7,096 nucleotides of DNA from Tannerella sp. (GTDB lineage: Bacteria; Bacteroidota; Bacteroidia; Bacteroidales; Tannerellaceae), in the NCBI GenBank assembly GCA_031288935.1, contig JAITQL010000024.1, forward strand, positions 1-7,096. The letters run 5' to 3'. Shown here in pieces: positions 1-6,211 of this stretch. Numbering within the stretch: position 1 is the first letter of the stretch; each line of letters starts with the position of its first letter. The position numbers and the translations under genes were made by a program. Below the pieces are notes generated by a model. That model was not told the DNA's origin, made no database searches, and was given only the letters and a program-made list of their open reading frames with translations.

Positions 1-7
1 TTGTACA

Positions 8-112
8 TAATTATGGCAAAAGAGAGTATAATTATGACCTCGTTTGCCATAATTATAGTGCACGAGAGCATAATTATGGCAAAAGAGACCCTAATTATGG
101 CAAGCGAGACCC
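8..112. repeat. Five tandem 21-bp repeat units (TAATTATGGCAAAAGAGA type)
   Basis: Five units begin with TAATTAT at 8, 29, 50, 71 and 92, exactly 21 bp apart. Units 1, 4 and 5 are close copies (TAATTATGGCAAAAGAGA followed by GTA or CCC; unit 5 has AAGC for AAAA). Unit 3 keeps the TAATTAT head and the GAGAG tail but differs between them. Unit 2 keeps the head only: its second half plus the head of unit 3 (43-56, TTTGCCATAATTAT) is the exact reverse complement of the head of unit 1 or 4. The TAATTA core is itself palindromic, so register survives the inversion. Twenty-one bp is about two helical turns and also seven codons. The array may continue beyond the left edge, although bases 1-7 match the unit tail poorly. 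Function is unknown: protein-binding iteron-like sites, a degenerate mobile-element end, or the end of a heptad-repeat gene are all possible. Confidence 0.85.
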
Positions 113-124
113 TGTTTTCCCGTT

Positions 125-147
125 CATTCGGAATGATCATCCGAATG
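125..147. other. Near-perfect inverted repeat (CATTCGG / CCGAATG)
   Basis: CATTCGG at 125-131 is mirrored by CCGAATG at 141-147. The 9-nt centre (AATGATCAT) is itself the 8-bp palindrome ATGATCAT plus one extra A, so the whole 23 bp is a palindrome interrupted by a single base. It begins 12 bp after the 21-bp array. No T-run follows on either strand, so it does not look like an intrinsic terminator. It could be a binding site for a dimeric protein or part of a mobile-element end. Confidence 0.6.
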
Positions 148-193
148 GATGAAAGATAACGCAGTGACGCAATCCGGGAAATATGTACTTTAT

Positions 194-242
194 CTCTGCC
201 TGCATCGCAGATAAACCTGTTGTACGTGCCATGCAGGCAGGG
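194..242. other. 10-bp inverted repeat with 25-nt loop (CTGCCTGCAT / ATGCAGGCAG)
   Basis: CTGCCTGCAT at 196-205 is exactly complementary to ATGCAGGCAG at 231-240. The pairing can extend outward by a T-G wobble (195/241) and a C-G pair (194/242). The 25-nt interior (206-230) contains CGCAGATAAACC and TTGTACGTGCC. As RNA this would be a stable long hairpin about 105 nt upstream of the Nudix start codon. No U-tract follows, which argues against a standard terminator, and I do not recognise a known riboswitch core. If transcription starts near 330, as the promoter candidate suggests, the hairpin would lie outside the Nudix transcript and act at DNA level or belong to something else. Confidence 0.6.
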
Positions 243-293
243 GGGATTACATAAATCAAGCGGCGTTGGCCCTGACATTTTCCGTTCGATAAT

Positions 294-323
294 TTTTATT
301 CCGGCGAAACAGTTGTACTTTTA
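294..323 (+). promoter_or_regulatory. Possible Bacteroidota-type promoter for the Nudix gene
   Basis: TACTTTTA at 316-323 matches seven of eight positions of the Bacteroidota -7 box (TAnnTTTG), counting the two free positions, with a TTTT at 294-297 about 18 bp upstream standing in for the -33 TTTG. The 24-nt gap from the box to the ATG at 348 resembles the arrangement before the glycosidase gene. An alternative -7 box, TAATTTTT at 290-297, has GTTG 21 bp upstream. Neither is a full match, so this is tentative. Confidence 0.25.
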
Positions 324-347
324 CGGCCTGTTTTAAATGAAAGTTTT

Positions 348-974
348 ATGGAAAAGGGAAATGAACTGATCGTACTGGCGCAGCGTATCCGCGCCATGTC
401 TCAAACGGGACTCGGCTATTCGCACAACGAGTATGAAATCGAACGCTGCCGGGAACTGATCGAAATCAGCAACCGGATTACCGCCCTGGTGTCCGGCGTG
501 GCGGACAGGGACATCGAGGCTTGCTACCATCCCGTGAAGGAATACGTAACGCCCAAGGTAGACGTCCGGGCGGTCGTGTTCAACGAAAAGGACGAGATTT
601 TGCTGGTTCGCGAAAAGGCCGACGGACGGTGGTCGTTGCCGGGCGGCTGGGCGGACGTCGGGTTCACGCCGAAGGAAGTCGCCGTCAAGGAAACCGGGGA
701 AGAATCCGGCCTGGATGTGCGTGCCGAACGTTTGCTGGCCGTCATGGACAAGCGTTGCCATGCGCATCCGGCCAGCCCGTTTTACATCTACAAGTTTTTT
801 ATTCTTTGCGAAATCCTGGGCGGGACGTTCAACGAAACGTTCGACATTCTCGACAAGGGCTTCTTTGCGTTAGACCGCTTGCCGCCGCTTTCGACCGACC
901 GGATTTTGCCGGAGCAGATTCACCTGATGGACCGGCTGCGTCGCCACCCGGAGGCGCCGGTGTATCTGGACTGA
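348..974 (+). CDS. Nudix hydrolase with N-terminal helical domain (YjhB / ADP-ribose or CDP-choline pyrophosphatase type)
   Basis: The 208-residue product is a two-part Nudix enzyme. Residues 1 to about 65 form a helical region ([14 protein letters not shown], then [16 protein letters not shown]) typical of the small domain preceding Nudix folds in YjhB-like proteins; a Bacillus member is a CDP-choline pyrophosphatase. Residues about 68-200 are the Nudix fold, entered through [20 protein letters not shown]. The Nudix box runs from G100 to L122 and ends KETGEESGL, keeping metal-binding E115, E118 and E119. The first conserved Glu of the general motif is Phe106, and the usual Arg is Lys114. Such enzymes hydrolyse nucleoside diphosphates linked to another moiety, in the cytoplasm; there is no signal peptide. 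The substrate cannot be told from sequence. ATG 348 is chosen because an earlier ATG at 337 runs into a stop within 11 codons. The upstream region is A-rich with no strong Shine-Dalgarno. It lies 161 bp before clpB on the same strand. Confidence 0.9.
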   Translation: MEKGNELIVLAQRIRAMSQTGLGYSHNEYEIERCRELIEISNRITALVSGVADRDIEACYHPVKEYVTPKVDVRAVVFNEKDEILLVREKADGRWSLPGGWADVGFTPKEVAVKETGEESGLDVRAERLLAVMDKRCHAHPASPFYIYKFFILCEILGGTFNETFDILDKGFFALDRLPPLSTDRILPEQIHLMDRLRRHPEAPVYLD

Positions 975-999
975 AGTCCGGGATTCACTTTTCATTTTC
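966..999 (+). terminator. Possible weak terminator at the end of the Nudix gene
   Basis: A short hairpin straddles the Nudix stop codon: GGAC (968-971) pairs with GTCC (976-979) around a TGAA loop, extended by a T-G wobble and a C-G pair to 966-981. A T-rich but interrupted tract (CACTTTTCATTTT) follows. The stem is only six pairs and the T-tract is not immediate, so it may be inefficient or coincidental, allowing some read-through to clpB. Confidence 0.25.
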
Positions 1000-1048
1000 A
1001 ATCGTTCCGGTCGAATCTTGCGGCCGGTATCGAGACTGTTCCTGCCAA

Positions 1049-1081
1049 AATGTCAGCATTTTCGGTTTGGTTTTATTTTTG
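1049..1081 (+). promoter_or_regulatory. Bacteroidota-type promoter for clpB
   Basis: TATTTTTG at 1074-1081 is an exact fit to the -7 consensus TAnnTTTG recognised by the Bacteroidota primary sigma factor. The -33 side is weak: AATG at 1049-1052 sits 21 bp upstream in place of TTTG. Transcription would start near 1087, giving a leader of about 50 nt. No CIRCE-type inverted repeat is visible in 975-1135, so HrcA control is not supported. Other heat-shock input cannot be judged from sequence. Confidence 0.45.
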
Positions 1082-1117
1082 CATGTACCTGATTCGGAAA
1101 AGAAATCAATTTATGAA

Positions 1118-1127
1118 AGGAAAGGAA
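1118..1127 (+). promoter_or_regulatory. Ribosome binding site that fixes the clpB start
   Basis: AGGAAAGGAA lies 8 nt before ATG 1136. It matters because the same frame stays open upstream for over 200 codons through the Nudix gene. This site, together with the family-typical N-terminus [14 protein letters not shown], places the real start at 1136. Confidence 0.65.
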
Positions 1128-1135
1128 CTAAACAG

Positions 1136-3727
1136 ATGAATCTAACTGATTTTACAGTCAAGTCACAGGAGGCCGTACAACAGGCCGTACAGTCGGTCGC
1201 GAACCGGAATCAACAGAGTATCGAGGCGACGCACCTGCTGAGCGCTGTTATTATGACAGGCGACAGCGTGGTACGTTTCCTGCTCCGGAAACTGGGCGCC
1301 AATCTTCCCATGCTGGAGAAGGCGCTGGAACTTCAGATCGCGCGCTATCCCAAAGTGTCGGGCGGCGAGCCTTACCTGAGCCGGGAGGCGAACGCGGTGC
1401 TGCAAAAAGCCATTGACCTTTGCGGAAAGATGGGAGACCAGTACGTGTCTATCGAGCATTTGCTGCTGGCGTTGCTGACGGAACAAAGCGAAGCCGCCCG
1501 GATGCTGCACGATGCCGGCGTGACGGAAAAGGAATTGCGGCAGGCCATTGCCGAGTTGCGAAAGGGCAACAAAGTCACCAGCCAGTCGGCGGAAGATACG
1601 TACGACTCGCTGAACAGATACGCCGTCAACCTGAACGAACGCGCCCGTTCGGGGAAATTGGATCCGGTCATCGGACGCGACGACGAAATCCGCCGCGTGC
1701 TTCAGATACTGAGCCGGCGGACGAAGAACAATCCCATCCTGATCGGCGAGCCGGGCGTGGGGAAAACAGCCATCGCCGAGGGGCTGGCACACCGGATTGT
1801 GCGCGGCGACGTGCCCGAGAACCTGAAGAGCAAACAGATTTTCTCGCTGGACATGGGCGCCCTGATTGCCGGCGCCAAGTACAAGGGCGAATTTGAGGAG
1901 CGCCTGAAAGCGGTGGTCAATGAAGTGATACAGTCCGACGGAACAGTCATTCTCTTCATCGACGAGATTCACACGCTCGTGGGCGCCGGTAAAAGCGAGG
2001 GCGCGATGGATGCCGCCAACATCCTGAAACCGGCGCTGGCGCGGGGCGAGTTGCGAGCCATCGGCGCCACGACGCTGGACGAGTATCAGAAATATTTCGA
2101 GAAGGACAAGGCGCTGGAGCGACGCTTCCAGACGGTGACCGTCGACGAACCCGACGAGGCGGATACGGTATCCATCCTGCGCGGGTTGAAGGAAAAGTAC
2201 GAGAATCACCACAAGGTGCGCATCAAGGACGACGCCATCATTGCCGCCGTGCAACTGTCGACCCGCTACATCACCGACCGTTTCCTGCCCGACAAGGCCA
2301 TCGACCTGATGGACGAAGCGGCCGCCCGGCTGCGGATACAGGTAGATTCCGTGCCCGAAGCGCTGGACGAGGTTTCGCGCCGCATCAAGCAGCTGGAGAT
2401 CGAACGCGAAGCAATCAGGCGCGAAAACGACGGGCCGAAACTGCAACAGCTCGGCAAGGAGATTGCCGACCTCAGAGAGGAGGAGCAGAAGCAAAAGGCG
2501 AAATGGCAAAGCGAAAAGGAATTGATCAACGGGATTCAGCAATGCAAAATCCACATCGAAGACCTGAAGTTCGAGGCCGAAAAAGCCGAACGGGAAAGCG
2601 ACTACGGGAAGGTAGCGGAGATACGTTACGGTAAAATCAAGGAAACGGAAGCCCGGATGAACGCCACGCAGGAGAAACTGCACGCCATGCAGGGCGGCGC
2701 GGCCATGATCAAGGAAGAGGTGGACGGCGAGGACATCGCCGATGTGGTATCGCGCTGGACGGGGATTCCGGTGAACCGCATGATGCAAAGCGAACGCGAG
2801 AAGCTGCTGCACCTCGAAGACGAGCTTCACCGGCGCGTCGTCGGGCAGGAAGAAGCCATCCGCGCCATTGCCGACGCCGTGCGCCGCAGCCGCGCCGGAT
2901 TGCAGGACCCGAAGCGTCCCGTCGGCTCCTTCATCTTCCTCGGCACGACGGGCGTGGGGAAGACGGAACTGGCCAAGGCGCTGGCCGAATACCTCTTTGA
3001 CGACGAAAACATGATGACGCGCATCGACATGAGCGAGTATCAGGAAAAGTTCAGCGCCAGCCGGCTCGTCGGCGCCCCTCCCGGATACGTCGGATACGAC
3101 GAGGGCGGGCAGCTGACCGAAGCCATCCGGCGCAAACCCTACTCCGTCGTGCTGTTCGACGAAATCGAAAAGGCGCATCCCGACGTCTTCAACATCCTGC
3201 TGCAGGTGCTGGACGACGGGCGGCTGACGGACAACAAGGGACGCACGGTCAATTTCAAGAACACGATCATCATCATGACCAGCAACATGGGATCGGGCAT
3301 GATCCGGGAAAATTTCGAGCAGATCACCTCCGCCAACCGCGAACGGGTCATTGAAGACACGCGCCGTCAGGTGCTGGAACTGCTGAAGAAGACGATCCGG
3401 CCGGAGTTCCTGAACCGCATCGACGAGATCATCATGTTCACTCCGCTGGACGAAGACGAAATCCGTCGCATAGTCGGTCTGCAGTTAGACCGCATTTGCA
3501 CGATGCTGGCGAAAAACGGTCTGACGCTGACCTTCACCCCCGCCGCCCACTCGCTGATCGCCCAAAAAGGCTACGACCCGCAGTTTGGAGCAAGGCCGGT
3601 GAAACGGGTTATTCAGCATCTGGTGCTGAACGAGCTGTCGAAACAAATCCTCAGCGCCGCCATCGACCGCAGCCGTCCGGTCGTCGTTGACGCCGAGGGA
3701 GACCGGCTCGTATTCGGCAGCGAATAG
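1136..3727 (+). CDS. clpB: ATP-dependent chaperone ClpB (Hsp104-type disaggregase)
   Basis: The 863-residue product is a full-length ClpB (the E. coli protein is 857). This hexameric cytoplasmic AAA+ machine pulls polypeptides out of aggregates together with DnaK/DnaJ/GrpE. Order of parts: Clp N-domain repeats (about 1-145); first ATPase domain with Walker A GEPGVGKT (204-211), pore-loop Tyr249 in [11 protein letters not shown], Walker B Asp276/Glu277 and arginine fingers Arg329/Arg330; coiled-coil middle domain (about 404-535), which separates ClpB from ClpA and ClpC; second ATPase domain with Walker A GTTGVGKT (603-610), pore-loop Tyr651 in GYVGYDEGG, Walker B Asp675/Glu676 and arginine finger about Arg761 in FLNRID; and the C-terminal D2-small domain with [13 protein letters not shown]. 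Every catalytic residue checked is present, so it should be active. There is no ClpP-binding loop typical of ClpA/ClpX. It is probably transcribed alone, with its own promoter and a terminator after the stop. Confidence 0.98.
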   Translation: MNLTDFTVKSQEAVQQAVQSVANRNQQSIEATHLLSAVIMTGDSVVRFLLRKLGANLPMLEKALELQIARYPKVSGGEPYLSREANAVLQKAIDLCGKMGDQYVSIEHLLLALLTEQSEAARMLHDAGVTEKELRQAIAELRKGNKVTSQSAEDTYDSLNRYAVNLNERARSGKLDPVIGRDDEIRRVLQILSRRTKNNPILIGEPGVGKTAIAEGLAHRIVRGDVPENLKSKQIFSLDMGALIAGAKYKGEFEERLKAVVNEVIQSDGTVILFIDEIHTLVGAGKSEGAMDAANILKPALARGELRAIGATTLDEYQKYFEKDKALERRFQTVTVDEPDEADTVSILRGLKEKYENHHKVRIKDDAIIAAVQLSTRYITDRFLPDKAIDLMDEAAARLRIQVDSVPEALDEVSRRIKQLEIEREAIRRENDGPKLQQLGKEIADLREEEQKQKAKWQSEKELINGIQQCKIHIEDLKFEAEKAERESDYGKVAEIRYGKIKETEARMNATQEKLHAMQGGAAMIKEEVDGEDIADVVSRWTGIPVNRMMQSEREKLLHLEDELHRRVVGQEEAIRAIADAVRRSRAGLQDPKRPVGSFIFLGTTGVGKTELAKALAEYLFDDENMMTRIDMSEYQEKFSASRLVGAPPGYVGYDEGGQLTEAIRRKPYSVVLFDEIEKAHPDVFNILLQVLDDGRLTDNKGRTVNFKNTIIIMTSNMGSGMIRENFEQITSANRERVIEDTRRQVLELLKKTIRPEFLNRIDEIIMFTPLDEDEIRRIVGLQLDRICTMLAKNGLTLTFTPAAHSLIAQKGYDPQFGARPVKRVIQHLVLNELSKQILSAAIDRSRPVVVDAEGDRLVFGSE

Positions 3728-3747
3728 CAGAACGCGCCATTAAAAAC

Positions 3748-3779
3748 AAAAGAGACTGTCCCAAAAGGGCTGTCTCTTT
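3748..3779. terminator. Bidirectional stem-loop terminator between converging genes
   Basis: AAAGAGAC (3749-3756) pairs with GTCTCTTT (3772-3779). After a small internal mismatch, CCC (3760-3762) pairs with GGG (3767-3769) around an AAAA loop. The stem starts with A and ends with T on both strands, so RNA from either direction ends its hairpin in a short U-run. It lies 21 bp beyond the clpB stop and 8 bp beyond the glycosidase stop, the right place to end both convergent transcripts. Confidence 0.75.
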
Positions 3780-3786
3780 CACAGGG

Positions 3787-6126
3787 TCAATTCTTTTTCA
3801 CCAGCCGCACATTATATATATTTAATAATCGCATGGTGCCGTCTGCCTGAAAGCGGATGCGGAGCGAGGGCTTGTCGGCGGACAGGTCTGCGGGCAAGTC
3901 GACGGGATACTCCACAAAACCGTTTTGAGTGACTTTCAGAGAAACGCGGTGCGTCCAGTCGCCAATAGCGAGGTCGAAATCATACTTCTTGCCGTCTTCA
4001 CCGTAATAGATGAGTATAAGTTGCGTTGCACCCCCGTAACCGCATTTCATGTCGAAAGCAAACCAGCCGTTTTCGTAGGCCATGCGGTACTTCTGCAGGT
4101 ATCCCTCGCCGGTACGTGTGTCCTCGCCGTCGAGGTTATGGTCGCGTTCGGACTGCATCTCGCCAAGCTCTATATAGTCGAGTGTACGCTTGTTCAGCGC
4201 TTCAATCCTTTCCACCTCCGCCTTGCGAGCGGCTTCGGCACGGCTCCATTCCGCCGGCGAATAAACATCCCAGTAAACCGTCTGATACTGATCATAGACC
4301 TTATAAAAAGGCATGATGCTTACCTTGTCCGGCCCGCCCGGTTCAAAGGTAATGAACTGCAGCGGCCCGTTCGGCACGGGGCGCATGTATGCCGTGATAC
4401 TTTTTTCTTCCGACACAAAAACCGGCACGTCGCCCTGCTTGCGTTTCTCGCTGCCAAAGACGCCCGCCAGCAGGCTTGGGCCATAGAACACGGCGCGACG
4501 GTCGGGATTATCCGGCATGGCGACGGTATAGAGCGACATCGGGAAATCCAAATCCAGGCGGTCGCCTTGCTTCCACACCCTTTCGACGGTAAGAAATGTA
4601 CCGGCGGCAGCAGTCTTCGACCACTTCGAGCCGTTAACCTTGACGCTCGCGCCGGCCGTCGCCCATGCGGGGATACGGATATTGAGCGCAAAACTCTTTT
4701 TGGACGGGCATTTATCAATCACGACCCTCACCTTGCTGTTTTCGGGATAACCGGTTTCCATCTTCAGGGTCAAATCCTGCGCCTTCCATTCGAGAACGGA
4801 GGGGATATACAGATTGATGTTAAGTGTATCGTTTTCGGGCGACCGGCTATAGATAGCGCCTCCGTACTTGGAGTGATTCTCGAAGCCCGAGGCCGTGCAG
4901 CAAGAGAAATACTGTTTCGAGACGAATTGCTTGAGCGTACCCATACCGAGCGAGAGGAAGTAGCAGACCCGTCCCTCGACGGGATGCTGCGAGGCGAGGA
5001 TATGGTTATACAGCGCCCGCTCGTAGTAGTCGAGATATTGGGGGTCGGCAGTCCATTCGTACAGATGTTGCGTAAGTTTGAGCATGTTGTAGGTATTGCA
5101 CGTCTCGCAGGTATTTATTCCCAGCCGGTCGTTGAGCCGGTCGGGAACGGTCAGGTATTCAGCCATGCTGTTGCCGCCGTTAGCGTACGAATGGTGATGC
5201 ACAATCGTGTGCCATGCAAACTCGGCTATCCTGTGTTCGCGCTCGTTGCCTGTAAGTTCGTACTGCCGGGCGCTGCCAATCAGTTTCGGTATTTGCGTGT
5301 TGGCGTGCAGACCTTGCAGGGCGTCGATGCCTTCGGCAAGTTTGTCCTGCAGTTTCTTTTGATAGAACTTGAAAGAGGCGTCGAGATATTTCTTCTCGCC
5401 GGTAAAAGCGTAAACCTGTGCGAAAGCCTCGTTCATACCGCCATATTCGCAGTCGAGCATGGTCTGCATCTGTTCCTCGCTGAGCGGCGAGATGACGTCG
5501 GCAAGGTAGTCGGCGAGATTGACGAGTACTTTGAGCGCCGTCCGGTTACCTGTCAGCCGGTAGGCGTCGCCAAGCCCCGTCATCGTCTTGTGTTCATTGT
5601 ACCACGGCACCCAGAGGCCATTCAAATCGAAGCCCCTGGAACGGATAATACCTTTCTTTACCTCCTTGAAAACCTTATCGCCGCCGGGCATTCCGCCAAT
5701 AAAACCGTTGACGAAGAAAGTCTGGCACGAATCAAGTTCGCTCACCGCATAATCGACTATGATCCTGAAGCGCTCGTCGCCCGTAGCGGCATACTGCTGC
5801 GAGGCTGCGGTCAGCAGGTGGCCGAGCGTATGTCCTGCAACGCCCAGCGATTCCCAGCTGCCGTAGGGAGGAGCTTTAGGTGCGAGGCCGGCGTTGGTGC
5901 GAAATTTCGACAGCAGACGGTCGAGATCAAGTTCCAGCATCCAGCCGGCATTGAGTTCGGAGGCATGTTTGAACGGGCTGTCAAGCAGGCGTACATCGGC
6001 GAGGTCGAAGAAGACCGTTCTGGCGCGAATCGCGTCAGGTACATGGCCGGATTCGGTTGTTTGCGCGAGGGTTTGCGCGGCGCAGACTATTGTCAAAACT
6101 GCAATTGGCAAGGATATTTTTCTCAT
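3787..6126 (-). CDS. Secreted GH127/GH146-family glycosidase (probable beta-L-arabinofuranosidase, former DUF1680)
   Basis: The 779-residue product has a type I signal peptide (MRKISLPIAVLTIVCAAQ, likely cut after TLA near residue 21), so it should act in the periplasm. TIVC is a poor lipobox, so a lipoprotein is unlikely. Residues about 40-430 form the (alpha/alpha)6 barrel, with GSWESLGVAGHTLGHLL and WVPWYNEHKTMTGLGDAY. The zinc/thiol site is intact: Glu341 and Cys343 in CETCNTYN, then Cys409-Cys410 in YFSCCTASGFENH. By analogy with Bifidobacterium HypBA1 (acid/base Glu322; Glu338, Cys340, nucleophile Cys417, Cys418), Glu323 is the candidate acid/base and Cys409 the nucleophile. A beta-rich middle region follows, then an extra beta domain from about residue 650 (LGEMQSERDHNL) resembling DUF6805-type modules of the long Bacteroidales members. 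Length fits GH146 as well as GH127. Substrate could be beta-L-arabinofuranosides or an unusual pectin sugar; GH127 also includes an aceric-acid hydrolase. No SusC/SusD or other glycosidase is adjacent. Confidence 0.9.
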   Translation of the reverse strand: MRKISLPIAVLTIVCAAQTLAQTTESGHVPDAIRARTVFFDLADVRLLDSPFKHASELNAGWMLELDLDRLLSKFRTNAGLAPKAPPYGSWESLGVAGHTLGHLLTAASQQYAATGDERFRIIVDYAVSELDSCQTFFVNGFIGGMPGGDKVFKEVKKGIIRSRGFDLNGLWVPWYNEHKTMTGLGDAYRLTGNRTALKVLVNLADYLADVISPLSEEQMQTMLDCEYGGMNEAFAQVYAFTGEKKYLDASFKFYQKKLQDKLAEGIDALQGLHANTQIPKLIGSARQYELTGNEREHRIAEFAWHTIVHHHSYANGGNSMAEYLTVPDRLNDRLGINTCETCNTYNMLKLTQHLYEWTADPQYLDYYERALYNHILASQHPVEGRVCYFLSLGMGTLKQFVSKQYFSCCTASGFENHSKYGGAIYSRSPENDTLNINLYIPSVLEWKAQDLTLKMETGYPENSKVRVVIDKCPSKKSFALNIRIPAWATAGASVKVNGSKWSKTAAAGTFLTVERVWKQGDRLDLDFPMSLYTVAMPDNPDRRAVFYGPSLLAGVFGSEKRKQGDVPVFVSEEKSITAYMRPVPNGPLQFITFEPGGPDKVSIMPFYKVYDQYQTVYWDVYSPAEWSRAEAARKAEVERIEALNKRTLDYIELGEMQSERDHNLDGEDTRTGEGYLQKYRMAYENGWFAFDMKCGYGGATQLILIYYGEDGKKYDFDLAIGDWTHRVSLKVTQNGFVEYPVDLPADLSADKPSLRIRFQADGTMRLLNIYNVRLVKKN

Positions 6127-6152
6127 TAAAGCGTTAATTAGTATATTGATTG

Positions 6153-6160
6153 CAAAAGTA
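6153..6160 (-). promoter_or_regulatory. -7 box of the glycosidase promoter
   Basis: Read on the minus strand, TACTTTTG is an exact fit to the Bacteroidota -7 consensus TAnnTTTG, 26 nt before the ATG at 6126. No clear -33 TTTG is present at the usual 19-21 bp; that position is occupied by the palindrome at 6170-6183 and its flank, consistent with a regulated or activator-dependent promoter. The leader would be only about 20 nt, A/T-rich and without a Shine-Dalgarno, as is common in this phylum. Confidence 0.45.
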
Positions 6161-6169
6161 CGACTTTTC

Positions 6170-6183
6170 CCGGATATATCCGG
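6170..6183. promoter_or_regulatory. Perfect 14-bp palindrome, possible operator
   Basis: CCGGATATATCCGG reads identically on both strands. It lies 9 bp upstream of the glycosidase -7 box, inside the 85-bp gap between the Sel1 gene stop and the glycosidase start. That spacing would let a dimeric regulator compete with or contact RNA polymerase. A partial copy (CCCGGATTT) follows at 6197-6205. As a hairpin it could also form at the end of the Sel1 transcript, but no U-run follows it on the minus strand. Function is inferred only from symmetry and position. Confidence 0.45.
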
Positions 6184-6211
6184 TTTGTGTTTTCTCCCCG
6201 GATTTCAAAAA

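Larger units (their letters stand above)
1..347. other. Gene-free left flank with repeats and palindromes
   Basis: No convincing gene is visible in this 347-bp stretch. It contains the 21-bp tandem array at 8-112, a near-palindrome at 125-147, a long-loop inverted repeat at 196-240 and promoter-like sequence before the Nudix gene. One forward frame is open from the left edge to a TAA at 157-159 and would encode heptads such as IIMAKES and LIMASET. A second forward frame is open through to a TGA at 150-152, and a reverse frame is also open across the array. Because a 21-bp period preserves any frame that lacks a stop in one unit, this openness is not evidence of coding. The 3' end of a gene lying to the left remains possible. 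Confidence 0.6.

Noticed and set aside
8..112. CRISPR array
   Set aside because: Units abut at 21 bp with no unique spacers, and no cas genes are present.
190..245. Known riboswitch upstream of the Nudix gene
   Set aside because: The stem is strong but I see no conserved core of a class I know, and the likely transcription start lies downstream of it.
521..1135. In-frame upstream extension of clpB by 205 codons
   Set aside because: It overlaps the Nudix gene in another frame, has no family similarity, and clpB has a strong ribosome binding site and a family-typical N-terminus at 1136.
975..1135. CIRCE/HrcA operator before clpB
   Set aside because: No TTAGCACTC-N9-GAGTGCTAA-like inverted repeat is present.
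1163..3178. 671-codon open frame on the minus strand inside clpB
   Set aside because: Antisense shadow of a GC-rich, codon-biased gene; its translation shows no recognisable domain, whereas every ClpB motif is on the plus strand.
6067..6126. Lipoprotein signal on the glycosidase
   Set aside because: The cysteine at residue 15 follows TIV, which does not fit a lipobox, and a standard type I cleavage site (TLA before Q22) is present.
3925..6129. 734-codon open frame on the plus strand across the glycosidase gene
   Set aside because: Antisense shadow. The minus strand carries the signal peptide, zinc-cysteine motifs and a promoter-like box; the plus-strand translation resembles nothing I recognise.
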